This document shows, piece after piece, positions 13,850-23,854 of a DNA stretch of 31,937 nt. Position numbers and translations under genes: made by a program. Under the pieces are notes generated by a model. It was not told where the DNA came from. It saw only the letters and a program-made list of their open reading frames with translations, and did not search any database. Origin of the DNA: a virus; the IMG/VR virus record IMGVR_UViG_3300020162_000610, positions 1 to 31,937 of that record; one strand, given 5' to 3'. Numbering within the stretch: position 1 is the stretch's first letter; each line of letters opens with the position of its first letter.

Positions 13850-16800
13850 TTGGCAGATGTAAACTCTAATATAAATATTAATTTTAATACGGCTGCCGCT
13901 CTCGCACAACTTCGATCACTTCAGGCAGGCCTCAGTAAGTTTCATCAAACACTTGCTGAGGGCAACCTGGCTGCTGCAAATGCTCAAAAAGGTTTAAACG
14001 CACAACTCCTACAGTCCATCGGAGCAACTGGAAAATTCTCTGCAAGCCAAGTAAAGGTTGCGGGAAGCACATTAGCGTTTACCTCTGCTTTAGAAAAAAA
14101 TAAGTTATCTCTTCGTGAGTATTACAGATACACCATGGCAGCAGCAACTGCCAATACCCGTGTTATGGGTAAGGCTTTTGCACAAGAGCGAGAAATTATT
14201 AATCGTGCTCGCAGAGATAGGGTAAAGTCTTTACAGTCACAATACATTCAAATGAACAAGGCCAACTCTGGCTTTATGGATGCTATTAGAGTTATGCCTA
14301 AAAGCCTACAAATGGCTGGTGGAAAATTTACGGAACTTGGAACAAGAATTCAATATGCTGCACAAAGACAGCAATTCCTTAATCAACTATTAAAGCAAGG
14401 GTCTACACAACTCCTTAACTTTGGTAAGAATACCCAGTGGGCTGGCCGTCAGTTGATGGTTGGTCTCACAATGCCTTTGGCTTTGTTTGGATCAGCAGCA
14501 GCAAAAGCATTTAAAGAGTTAGATGCCGAGATTGTAAAGTTTCGTCGTGTATACGGAGACGCATTCACAAATGATGCAGAAGTAGAAGCAGCAGTACAAA
14601 ACATAAGAAGATTAGGAACTGAATATACAAAATATGGCGTAGCAGTAAAAGATACAATGAACATGGCTGCAACTGCAGCAGCAGCAGGTTTTACAGGTAG
14701 CGGTCTTACCGCTCAAGTTGAAACAGCAACAAAGTTGGCAGTACTAGGACAAGTAGAGCAACAGCAAGCACTTGAGACAACTATTTCTTTACAAAGTGCA
14801 TTTGGAATTTCTAGCGAAGAACTTGCAAAAAAGATTGACTTTCTTAACGCAGTAGAAAACCAGACACTACTATCTATTGAAGATTTAACAATTGCAATTC
14901 CAAAGGCAGCACCAGTTGTTAAACAACTTGGTGGCTCTGTTGAAGACCTAGCGTTCTTCCTTACAGCAATGAAGGAAGGTGGAATCAATGCATCAGAAGG
15001 TGCAAATGCGCTTAAGTCTGGCCTTGCATCATTAATTAACCCATCTGATAAAGCAGCAAAGTTTATGGGTGCTTTGGGAATTAACATTAAGGGACTTGTT
15101 GAAGCAAACAAGGGAGACATAAAGGGAACAGTAGTTGGATTTGCAAGAGCGCTAGATGAACTTGACCCATTAAATCGTGCCAGAGCAATTGAACAAATGT
15201 TTGGAAAGTTTCAATTTTCACGTCTGTCTACACTTTTCCAAAATGTAACAAAAGAAGGATCGCAAGCATCAAGAGCATTTGATTTAGCAGGCGCATCAGT
15301 AGAAGAGTTAGCAATCATCTCTGAGCGAGAAATGAAAAAGATAGAAGAGTCAACTGGAGTCAAGTTCCAAGCAGCATTAGAAAACTTTAAGCAAGAAATT
15401 ATGCCTTTAGGAAAGGCATTTCTTGAAGCCCTGACCCCAGTAGTTAAATTTTTTGGATCAATGTTTGAAAAGTTTAATGGCTTAAGTGACCAAACCAAAA
15501 AGGTTGTTGCAATAATTGTTGGAGCAGTAGCAGGACTTGGACCAGTATTATTGATGACCTTTGGTCTTTTGATGAATGGTGTTGCAAATGTTATTAAGTT
15601 CTTTGCAATGCTTCGTGGAGGAATAGCAAAACTAAACGGCCAAACAAACGTAATGGGTGCAGGATTTAACTACATGACTCAAGAGCAGATTGAAAACGCT
15701 GCTTCGTCTCAGCAACTTCACCAAACACACACAAGACTGATAGAAGTTTTTAATGTTGAAAAGGCTTCTGTCTCTGCACTTGCTGCATCATATAATTCTT
15801 TATCTACACAGATGAGATCAATGGCATCACAGAATCCAGCACTATTTGCTGGAGGAATGGGTGGAGCAAAAAGAGCAGTAAGCAAACTGCCTCCAGTCAA
15901 AAAGTATCAAGAAGGAATTCTTAGCGTTCCTGGACCAAAGGGTGCAGGAGATGTTGTGCCAGCAATGCTTTCTCCAGGAGAAGCAGTTATACCTACAGAG
16001 ACTACTGACAAATATAGAGGTTTAATTACAGCAATGTTCCAAGACAAAGTTCCAGGTTTTATGGCTGGAAGAATTCCAGGAGGTCCAGGTAAAGGAATTC
16101 CATTATCTGCAGGTCCAGCAGCAGTACGAGTAGCACAGCAAGCAAAAAATCAAAGAATAAGCGATGCCCGTCAAGGGTACTCAGAGCCTCATCCAGAAAA
16201 GAAGTCAGGTCCAACATTTATTGGAATGCCAAAAAGCGTAGCAGAGACATCACAGTCTAGACAGATACTTGACAAGATTGCAGGTTCTGTTCAGGCTGGA
16301 AGATTTGGTTCAGTTGCACCAACCAACTTTGGAACACTTTTACAACCATTCTCTGGTAGAAGTTTTCCTGTACGTGGAGTTGGCGGGATATACAGAAAGC
16401 CTAACGGACAAATTGTAGTAGTAAAACCAACAATAGATGACAAGACTGCATTAGCAGAAGTACGTGCTACTCAGATTGCTAGAGAGGTTCATGGCCTTGT
16501 AGCACCAAAACAAACAATTAAAACAATGATTGATCCAACAGATCCAACAGGACAAAGAAAGTTTATAGTTATTGAATCTCCGTATGACCCAAGAATTGCA
16601 AAAATGGATGGAAAGTTTTCAAAGTCTGACATGGTTAAGCAACTAGTTGCGTCAACATTAAGAGGAGACAAAGACTTACAACAGCCAAACCTATCTGGAA
16701 ACGTTTTAGCCGATGTTGGAACTGCTGGAGTATTTGATAGAGCATCTGGATTTAGAGATTTTTCTAAGGCAATGCCAAGCATGGAACAGCAAGCAGTTAT

Positions 16801-19800
16801 TAACTTGCTTGGTGTAAAGGGTGGAGCAAAGAAATTCTTTGCACAAGCAACATCAGGTATTGCTGGGAAGATGACTCCAGCACAGTACGATGCTGCGATT
16901 AAAGAAGAAATTAAAAAATCTATACCAAGATTACAAAGAGTTATTAAATCTTTTGATCTAACTCCAGACGAGCAAGTAGTATATAGAGATATGCTAAAGA
17001 GACTTGAGGCTGGGGCAAAAACTGATTGGTCTAAACTTCATCCAATGCACACAAGAGCAGGAGATGGAGTTATAAAGGCAATAACAGGAGTAGACCCAGA
17101 TGCCTCAAACTCTATAGTAGAAAAGCAACTTGCAAAGTATAATGTTCCTGAAGGAGAGCAAGTCTCCAGACTAGTTAATGATCTTAAAGCATCTGCACAA
17201 AGTGAGTTTACAAGCAAGTTAGGAACACTTGATCCACAAAGAAGAGCAATTGTTGAAGCAGCATGGTCTGGTGGCAAAGCAGTAGTTCCTCCATCAGGGC
17301 AAGAACAATCTTTTAACACTCCAAGACAGACAGCCTTCCTGGATGAAATATCAAAAATGGTTCCAGTAAAAGTTGGGGATGAAATAAAATACGTTCATAA
17401 AGATGACTACGAGAAATTTAAGTCAGATCCTGACGGAAGAGCAAGATACGCAAGATCATCTCAGCAAGTTATAGATAACATGCTTTATAGAATGGGAGTA
17501 ACAAAAAGAGGAGACTCTTTTGTTGCTGGAGGAGGGTTTACTGGAAGATTTGCTGGCGTAGATCACTTTAGAACAGATTTAAAATCTACTGGAAAAACTG
17601 CTGGAGGAGGAAGCGCAACACTTTCTCCAATTGTAAGATCTATTGCTGATGCACAAAAAGCAGAATTTAATGCAAGAGTGGGAGATCCACTTAAAACTAA
17701 AACAGGAAAGGCTATGCTTGCTGCTGGTTTTCCTCCAGATAAGGTTAGATACTTCCTAAGACCAGAACTGTCTCATATTGTTCCTACGGAATCTCTAGGT
17801 ATTGGTGGTAGAGAAGGAGCCTTAAAGATGAAGACTGGAACTGCCCAGTACGATTCTCGTCTTCTAAATACATTTATGCTTGCAAAGAAGAGAAGTTCTA
17901 ATATACTTGATTGGAATGGCCCTAAAAATCCTTTACGTTTAACAGATGCACAAACACAAGAGTATAAAAAAGCAGCAGACTTCATGGCGAGAGGCCTGCA
18001 TCCATCAACAAAAGAAGAAAGAGCGTTAGTTGCGAAAGCAGCAGAACTAGATCAGAGAGTATTTAAGTTTAAAAAAGACGGAGGAGCAGTATCAGCAAAA
18101 CTTCTTCCTAAAGACATTAGACTATCTCAAGCACTAAGCACAGTTCTTGGTGACAAAGCATTTGTACCAAGCAAAATTATGAACCTTGCTGCAACTGATC
18201 CAAGCCAAGTATTGGTAAAGCCTGGAGAGTATAAGTTAGATAAAAATACTGGAACACTAACAAAACTAACAACAGCAAATACTGGACCAAAACCTCCAGG
18301 AACAGTTCCAAGTACTAACAAGCAGTCAGACAGAAGACTTTCATCTGAGGGTCCAGGACAGACAACTCTTACAAAAACTCAAGCAGCAAGAATTGCCACA
18401 GCCAGGGGCCTTAGAGTTATTCCTGGAAGAGATAAGGGTGATCCAGGATTAAAAAATCCTACAGTAAAGCAGGGCCAGTTAGCAACAGAGTTACGTGCTA
18501 AAGGATTTAGTCAGTCTGAAATTGATAGAACTCTTAGAAGGTTTGCAGAAAGAGAAGTAAAGGCTAAGCAAGCAACAGCAATTGCTGCTGAAAAGGCAGC
18601 AAGAGTTGAAGCAGCAAGACAAAAAGAGCAGGCAGCAATACAAAAACGACAAACCGAATCCGCAAGAAAAGCATTTGTAGAAAATGAACGTAGAACACAA
18701 CTTAATGCTGCCCAAGCAAGAACTTATGATGCTGCAGTAAAAGAAGATCAGCAAAGAACTATAAAGGCTCAGAAGCAAACACAAAGAGAACAGGCTAAAC
18801 AAAATAGACAAGTTCGTCAAGAAAAGGTAGGAAGAATTTCTGGTGGAGCGTCTATGGCTCTTGGTACTGCGGGTATGGGCTTGATGATGGCTGGCCAAGA
18901 AAAGGCTGGTATGGCAGCAATGGGAGCATCTGCGATTGCAGGCATGGCCCCAATGTTTGCGGGGATGGGACCATTTGGTTTAGCAATTACAGCATTAGCA
19001 GCAACAGGTGGTGGACTATTCTTATTAGACAGAGCAGCAAAGAAAGCAGCCGAAGCCCAGTCTAAAATGGTTGATCAAACATTTGCAACAACAGAAAAAA
19101 TGAAGGGCATTGGCGCTCTTACTGGAAAGGTTGGGGCAAGTGAAATTTATGATAGAAAGAGACAGGGAAATGCATCTGATAGATACACAACTGGGTTTGA
19201 CAGAGGCAAAGAGCAATTTGGTGCTACGTTCTTACAAAATGAAGTAGGCAAAGATGTGATGGATGGATTTACCAAGAGCCTAGCATCTGGATCAGATACA
19301 GCAGCAAAGCAAATGGCTATTCAACTTGCTGGATATGTTTCAGATGGAATAATGAGCGCAGAGCAAGCACACAGTGTTGCAAGTCAAATTGGAATTAATT
19401 TAAATAATCAAACACTTACTTCCCAAATAAGTGGAACGCTTCTAGATCTTATAGGACCTAGCGGAGAAGACTTACTTAAGAATCCTCTAGAGATAAGAAT
19501 GAAGTTGGTAGAAGAGCAAAGAGGTCTTTCTACAAACCTTACAGATAGATTTGAACAAGATATGGACAAAGATAGTGCTGGCGGTAATCCAATTAATATT
19601 CTATTTGAAGGCACTCGTAAAAAAATGGCTGCAGATGTTGCAGCAATGAATGTGCAGAATCTAGAATTTAACAGAGCACAGGAAGACTCTCTTAATGCTC
19701 AATATGACAAAGACCTAAAAATACTTCAAACAAGAAGAGCAGCAACTACAGATGCAGCAAAACAAAAAGAAATAGATGGTGAAATATTAGCATTAGCAGA

Positions 19801-22800
19801 CAAAAGAAAAACAGGTTTGGCAGATTTAAGAAAAACCAATGAAGATATAATAAAAGATCAACTTCGTGCTTTTAATATTGCTAAAGAAAGTCCACAGGTA
19901 GAAGGCGCTTTTTTTGATTCGTTAGCAAGCCAAGTTAGAACAAAGGCTGAAGCAGATGGCCAAGGAGCCTTTGCTGACACATTCTTAAAAACTTCAGCAG
20001 CCCTAGATAGCAAAGAAATAGAAGTTAAGATAAATACTATTGTCGCTTCTGGATCAATGCCTACTGCAACAGCAACATCTTTATTGGAGATGTTCGGCGA
20101 TGATGAAGCAGGACTTGATAAGTTCCTTGATGTAACTACAAAACTACAAGACCCAGGAAAGGTTACTCAGTTAATTAACTCACTTGGTGGATTTAAGGGA
20201 ACTAAATCTAAGGCCGTTGTAAAAACAATTATGGCTAAGATTGCAAATGGAGATCCCGAAGAAGCAGATAAACTTGTTTCAACAATTACTCTTATGGAAA
20301 AAATGGATGGTAAAGAAATTAATCTTGAAGCATTCTTTGAACAAGAAGATGCTATGGATAAACTTAAAAAACTTCAAGGAGAACTTGAAGTAGTTGAAAC
20401 TATGCCAACTCCAATTACAAAAGAAATAATTTCTAAATTAGATACTGATGGAGATGGTACAGCAGAAAATCTAGATGGTCTTCTTGCAGTATGGGATCAA
20501 TGGGGAAATCTTCCAGATGAAATAAAGAAAACCGTTATTCAGGAATACATTACAGTCAAGAAAACAATAGGCCAAGGCGATATTGATGCGTTTACTAAGA
20601 AAAAGGTTGCAGCAGCAGGTGGCGCAGGAACTGTTGCAGACTATTGGGCATCTCCTGCAGGACAAGCCGCTGCAGCAGATCAAATTGCTGCAGAACGAGC
20701 AATGCAATCAGTTAAACAAAATCAGGCTTCAGCAGCAGCAGGTAAATATACAGATCCCAAGAGCGGTGGCAAAAAAGAAGATCCATACGAATCCCTATTG
20801 CAAAGATTAAAGAATGTTAGAAATGCTGCAATCAATGCAGCAGGAGGAATAGCAGAACTAAACAAGGCTCTTACAGCAGGAAATTCTAAGTCTGTAGAAG
20901 ATAGGTTTAGAGGCGTAGAGCAGCAAATGATTAATAAGAAACTTAATGCTCAGTTTATTGATTTTGCAATGAGTCAAGATCCAGTAGAACAAAAGAAATA
21001 CTTTACTACAGCAGGGCCAAAAATTAAAAAGGGTAAAAATAAAGGCAGAATCGTTAACCCATACAATCCCAAGAAGTTCTTAAAAGAAGGAGCAAAAGAG
21101 GGAGATGTTGTTCTATCTGAACTTGGAAAAACCTACAACAAGTACTTTGATGCAGCGGTAGTTGGAGAGTTTAATGTCGGCGCACAAAAATCTCTGGACT
21201 TATTAAACAAGCAGGATACCGTAAGACGTAAATTACTTGCTGCTGGATATGACGCTGCCAGCATAGAAAATATTTTACAAGACGAGTATACGACCTCAGC
21301 CATCGCTGCTGGAACAATAACTCAAAAAGAACTAGAAATAAATGCTCAGTTAACTAAACAGTTAACCAACAGACAAAAAATCAATAGCATGATTTCTAAA
21401 GGAACAGCAGCAATTCAAGAACAAAAGGATAGAGAAAGGATTCCAGATGTTGCAAAATTCTTAAAGAGTCAGGGTGTTTCAAATGACTCATTAAGATCTA
21501 TTATTGGAGACCCAGATCAACTATCAGAAGCGATTGCTGCAATGGATGAATATGCAACTGGTGGAGAGGCTGCAGCGACAGCATTAGAAGAAATTGTTGC
21601 TGGTCTTAAGGCTATACAGGCAAACTCAGATATTAAGGTTGCAATTCAATTTGCAACCAGTAATGTTGCAAGTCAGATTCAGCAAGGTTATGAGTCAGCA
21701 CAAAAGATCATGGACTCAAAGAGAACCATATACAATAATTTAAGTTTAGAAAAATTAGGTAGCGCAACTTCAGAGTATGTAGGAACAGGCAAAGCGGCTC
21801 AGCAAGTCGGAGCCATTGCTAAAGCAACTGTAGACAAAAGATATGCAGATACAAAAACTGAAATACCAACTGTTGGCGCTAACCAAACTATAAAAAGCAT
21901 TCAGGCAGATAGGGCAACAAAGGCTAAGTCAATAAGTCTTTCGTCTGCAAACCTTCAATCTGCTCAGAATGCTCGTGCTGCTGTAGAAAGTCAAATTTCA
22001 AATGCTGAAAATTCTTTGCAAGATGCAGAGGCAAGAGCAAATGAGGGTGTTGATAATGCAATTAAAGCAGTTCAAAATGTAATCAAGGGTTATCAAAATC
22101 AGATTAAGGAAATAGAAAAAACCATAAAGGGTAAAGAAGATGATATAAAGAAACAATATACAGACAAGATAGAGGTCCTTAATAAAGAGAATCAAATGTA
22201 CAGCAACGACCTTGCAATTATGGACAAGGCTGCAGAAGACATTAATGAAAAATATGATAAACAAGTTGAGGCATTACAAAAGGTTAATGAGTTAAATCAG
22301 CAAATTGTTGAATCTCAAGGTCAGCAACTAGACCTAGCAGATGCCCTTACATCTGGAGATATCGCAGCAGCAGCAAAGGCTGCCCAGGCAATGAGAGCAA
22401 CTTCAGCAGCATCATATGGCGATTCAATGATGCAGGGCCTTGAAAATGCTAGAACAAATGAACTTGATTCTCAGGTAGGTGCCGAAAGCGGAAAGACAAG
22501 AAAACAGATTTCAGAAAGACAATTTGCTATAAGTCAAGAAATATACGCACTAGAAACAGATCCGAAAAGATTAGCAATAGAAAAAGAAATATTAGCACTA
22601 AGAGAAAGCATTATCCCAATACAAGAAGACATTGCTAAAAAAGAAGAAGAAATTAATGGAATTGAAGAAAAAAGAGCAGCAACTGTTGCAGCAGCAGTAG
22701 CGTCTCAGAAAGCAGCACTTCAAACCTTAAAGGATTCTTTAGTACCACTTGATGCTGCAGTGGCATCACATCAGGGCATTCTAGACAAATTAGAAAAAGA

Positions 22801-23854
22801 TGATGCTTTGCTGGCAGCCCAAGAAGGATATTTGACGGCAATTGCAGAAGAAGCAGTTGCAATTGACGACACTACTGGCATGACTCTTGATAAGTGGGCA
22901 GAAACAGTTGACAAGGTAATGTCGATTGAAGAGATGGCAATAGAGTATGCAAAGGCAACTGAGGCAGCAGCCAAGGCCGTTGATGCAGCAAATACATCGT
23001 GGGGCGAGATTCTAGATAAGATTAATGCAATTCCTAAGAGTGTAGAAACAGAGCACCTTGTTAAAGAAATTAGAACTGTAACTACAGTATTTGATAACAC
23101 TGCATCCGATGCAGCAGCAGCAGCAGCAGCAGCGAAGACCGCAGCAGCAAATGCAGCAAGCAAGACTGCTCAAGAAAAAGCAGATGCAGTTGCTAAAGCA
23201 CTAAGAAAACTAACTTCTGGACAAAAACTTACTCCAGAAGAAAGAGCATTACTTGCAATGGGCATAGACAAAGATTCTGATGAAGCAGATGCCCAAGCAA
23301 AAGCAATTGCAGACAAGAAAGCAGCAGACGAAAAAACGCAGGCAGAAGCAAAGGCAGCAGCAGAGGCAGCAGCCAAAGCAGGAATGTACGATCCAAATAA
23401 CCCATCTCACAAGGGATCAAAGGCACAAGGCCTGGCACTTTATCCATGGGTAGCATCATTAGGCGCAGCAGGAGATTCAATTCTTAAAGGTTATGGATAT
23501 TGGGCAAAGGGTGGAATAGTTGGCTCAGGAAGAATTGCTAATGGCATAGGTGGCGCAGGAGCGAATAAGTTTATTACTAGAAATCTTTCAAGAGGGACTG
23601 ACACAGTTCCAGCAATGTTAACACCAGGAGAATTTGTTATGAGCAAGTATGCAGTAGATACTCACGGGGTAGGCACAATGAATGCAATCAATAGTGGAAA
23701 GTCAACTGGTGGGGCAGTGTATAATAATACATATACGTTAACTGTTAATGCAAAAACAGATGCGAATCCAAATGAAATTGCACAAGCAGTAATGTCAACA
23801 ATTAAACAGGTTGATGATAGAAGAATTAGAGGGGTGTCGCTAAATGGCAGGTAA
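13850..23854 (+). CDS. Tape measure protein, very large (3334 residues) with enzyme-like insert
   Basis: A TP901-type tape measure, which fills the tail tube, sets tail length and is ejected at infection. Residues about 190-465 are the conserved core (WAGRQLMVGLTMPLALFGSAA, then EGGINASEGANALKSGLASL). Hydrophobic segments lie near 550-590 and 1660-1730. A GD-V-VPAMLSPGE-V motif is at 698-714 and a second copy at 3248-3263, the usual place near the C-terminus. Between them are a kinase-like region (about 835-1085), a weaker HNH-like patch (1309-1351), an Arg/Gln/Lys/Ala-rich helix (about 1550-1660), an EF-hand-like loop (2198-2209) and long coiled coils (about 2690-3050). At roughly 0.15 nm per residue a fully helical protein would mean a tail near 500 nm, less if the insert does not count. 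The start is TTG 13850. Confidence 0.9.
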   Translation: MADVNSNININFNTAAALAQLRSLQAGLSKFHQTLAEGNLAAANAQKGLNAQLLQSIGATGKFSASQVKVAGSTLAFTSALEKNKLSLREYYRYTMAAATANTRVMGKAFAQEREIINRARRDRVKSLQSQYIQMNKANSGFMDAIRVMPKSLQMAGGKFTELGTRIQYAAQRQQFLNQLLKQGSTQLLNFGKNTQWAGRQLMVGLTMPLALFGSAAAKAFKELDAEIVKFRRVYGDAFTNDAEVEAAVQNIRRLGTEYTKYGVAVKDTMNMAATAAAAGFTGSGLTAQVETATKLAVLGQVEQQQALETTISLQSAFGISSEELAKKIDFLNAVENQTLLSIEDLTIAIPKAAPVVKQLGGSVEDLAFFLTAMKEGGINASEGANALKSGLASLINPSDKAAKFMGALGINIKGLVEANKGDIKGTVVGFARALDELDPLNRARAIEQMFGKFQFSRLSTLFQNVTKEGSQASRAFDLAGASVEELAIISEREMKKIEESTGVKFQAALENFKQEIMPLGKAFLEALTPVVKFFGSMFEKFNGLSDQTKKVVAIIVGAVAGLGPVLLMTFGLLMNGVANVIKFFAMLRGGIAKLNGQTNVMGAGFNYMTQEQIENAASSQQLHQTHTRLIEVFNVEKASVSALAASYNSLSTQMRSMASQNPALFAGGMGGAKRAVSKLPPVKKYQEGILSVPGPKGAGDVVPAMLSPGEAVIPTETTDKYRGLITAMFQDKVPGFMAGRIPGGPGKGIPLSAGPAAVRVAQQAKNQRISDARQGYSEPHPEKKSGPTFIGMPKSVAETSQSRQILDKIAGSVQAGRFGSVAPTNFGTLLQPFSGRSFPVRGVGGIYRKPNGQIVVVKPTIDDKTALAEVRATQIAREVHGLVAPKQTIKTMIDPTDPTGQRKFIVIESPYDPRIAKMDGKFSKSDMVKQLVASTLRGDKDLQQPNLSGNVLADVGTAGVFDRASGFRDFSKAMPSMEQQAVINLLGVKGGAKKFFAQATSGIAGKMTPAQYDAAIKEEIKKSIPRLQRVIKSFDLTPDEQVVYRDMLKRLEAGAKTDWSKLHPMHTRAGDGVIKAITGVDPDASNSIVEKQLAKYNVPEGEQVSRLVNDLKASAQSEFTSKLGTLDPQRRAIVEAAWSGGKAVVPPSGQEQSFNTPRQTAFLDEISKMVPVKVGDEIKYVHKDDYEKFKSDPDGRARYARSSQQVIDNMLYRMGVTKRGDSFVAGGGFTGRFAGVDHFRTDLKSTGKTAGGGSATLSPIVRSIADAQKAEFNARVGDPLKTKTGKAMLAAGFPPDKVRYFLRPELSHIVPTESLGIGGREGALKMKTGTAQYDSRLLNTFMLAKKRSSNILDWNGPKNPLRLTDAQTQEYKKAADFMARGLHPSTKEERALVAKAAELDQRVFKFKKDGGAVSAKLLPKDIRLSQALSTVLGDKAFVPSKIMNLAATDPSQVLVKPGEYKLDKNTGTLTKLTTANTGPKPPGTVPSTNKQSDRRLSSEGPGQTTLTKTQAARIATARGLRVIPGRDKGDPGLKNPTVKQGQLATELRAKGFSQSEIDRTLRRFAEREVKAKQATAIAAEKAARVEAARQKEQAAIQKRQTESARKAFVENERRTQLNAAQARTYDAAVKEDQQRTIKAQKQTQREQAKQNRQVRQEKVGRISGGASMALGTAGMGLMMAGQEKAGMAAMGASAIAGMAPMFAGMGPFGLAITALAATGGGLFLLDRAAKKAAEAQSKMVDQTFATTEKMKGIGALTGKVGASEIYDRKRQGNASDRYTTGFDRGKEQFGATFLQNEVGKDVMDGFTKSLASGSDTAAKQMAIQLAGYVSDGIMSAEQAHSVASQIGINLNNQTLTSQISGTLLDLIGPSGEDLLKNPLEIRMKLVEEQRGLSTNLTDRFEQDMDKDSAGGNPINILFEGTRKKMAADVAAMNVQNLEFNRAQEDSLNAQYDKDLKILQTRRAATTDAAKQKEIDGEILALADKRKTGLADLRKTNEDIIKDQLRAFNIAKESPQVEGAFFDSLASQVRTKAEADGQGAFADTFLKTSAALDSKEIEVKINTIVASGSMPTATATSLLEMFGDDEAGLDKFLDVTTKLQDPGKVTQLINSLGGFKGTKSKAVVKTIMAKIANGDPEEADKLVSTITLMEKMDGKEINLEAFFEQEDAMDKLKKLQGELEVVETMPTPITKEIISKLDTDGDGTAENLDGLLAVWDQWGNLPDEIKKTVIQEYITVKKTIGQGDIDAFTKKKVAAAGGAGTVADYWASPAGQAAAADQIAAERAMQSVKQNQASAAAGKYTDPKSGGKKEDPYESLLQRLKNVRNAAINAAGGIAELNKALTAGNSKSVEDRFRGVEQQMINKKLNAQFIDFAMSQDPVEQKKYFTTAGPKIKKGKNKGRIVNPYNPKKFLKEGAKEGDVVLSELGKTYNKYFDAAVVGEFNVGAQKSLDLLNKQDTVRRKLLAAGYDAASIENILQDEYTTSAIAAGTITQKELEINAQLTKQLTNRQKINSMISKGTAAIQEQKDRERIPDVAKFLKSQGVSNDSLRSIIGDPDQLSEAIAAMDEYATGGEAAATALEEIVAGLKAIQANSDIKVAIQFATSNVASQIQQGYESAQKIMDSKRTIYNNLSLEKLGSATSEYVGTGKAAQQVGAIAKATVDKRYADTKTEIPTVGANQTIKSIQADRATKAKSISLSSANLQSAQNARAAVESQISNAENSLQDAEARANEGVDNAIKAVQNVIKGYQNQIKEIEKTIKGKEDDIKKQYTDKIEVLNKENQMYSNDLAIMDKAAEDINEKYDKQVEALQKVNELNQQIVESQGQQLDLADALTSGDIAAAAKAAQAMRATSAASYGDSMMQGLENARTNELDSQVGAESGKTRKQISERQFAISQEIYALETDPKRLAIEKEILALRESIIPIQEDIAKKEEEINGIEEKRAATVAAAVASQKAALQTLKDSLVPLDAAVASHQGILDKLEKDDALLAAQEGYLTAIAEEAVAIDDTTGMTLDKWAETVDKVMSIEEMAIEYAKATEAAAKAVDAANTSWGEILDKINAIPKSVETEHLVKEIRTVTTVFDNTASDAAAAAAAAKTAAANAASKTAQEKADAVAKALRKLTSGQKLTPEERALLAMGIDKDSDEADAQAKAIADKKAADEKTQAEAKAAAEAAAKAGMYDPNNPSHKGSKAQGLALYPWVASLGAAGDSILKGYGYWAKGGIVGSGRIANGIGGAGANKFITRNLSRGTDTVPAMLTPGEFVMSKYAVDTHGVGTMNAINSGKSTGGAVYNNTYTLTVNAKTDANPNEIAQAVMSTIKQVDDRRIRGVSLNGR
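16352..17104 (+). other. Kinase-like domain inside the tape measure (residues about 835-1085)
   Basis: The order of motifs recalls the protein/lipid kinase fold: a Gly-rich GVGGIYRKPNG turn (about 843-853), a VVVKP strand with Lys859, a helix with Glu870 (ALAEVRATQIAREV), a hinge-like FIVIESPYDP (905-914), then GDKDLQQPN (939-947) as a catalytic-loop-like segment and GVFDRASGF (960-968) as a metal-binding Asp segment. This resembles HipA/PI3-4-kinase-like proteins more than classical kinases. It lies just after the first internal PGE motif. The assignment is by eye only; it could also be inactive or a chance likeness. Confidence 0.4.
17732..17929 (+). other. Weak HNH-nuclease-like patch inside the tape measure
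   Basis: SHIVPTESLG (His1309) followed after about 25 residues by YDSRLLNTFMLAKKRSSN (Asn1340, Lys1346, Asn1351) resembles the H...N...N/K spacing of HNH nucleases of the HIxPxS type. No zinc cysteines are present. The likeness is short and unproven. Confidence 0.25.
23111..23134 (+). repeat. (GCA)n polyalanine-coding triplet run
   Basis: Seven GCA triplets and one GCG encode eight alanines in a helix of the tape measure. Similar shorter GCA runs follow nearby. It may vary in length by replication slippage. Confidence 0.8.
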
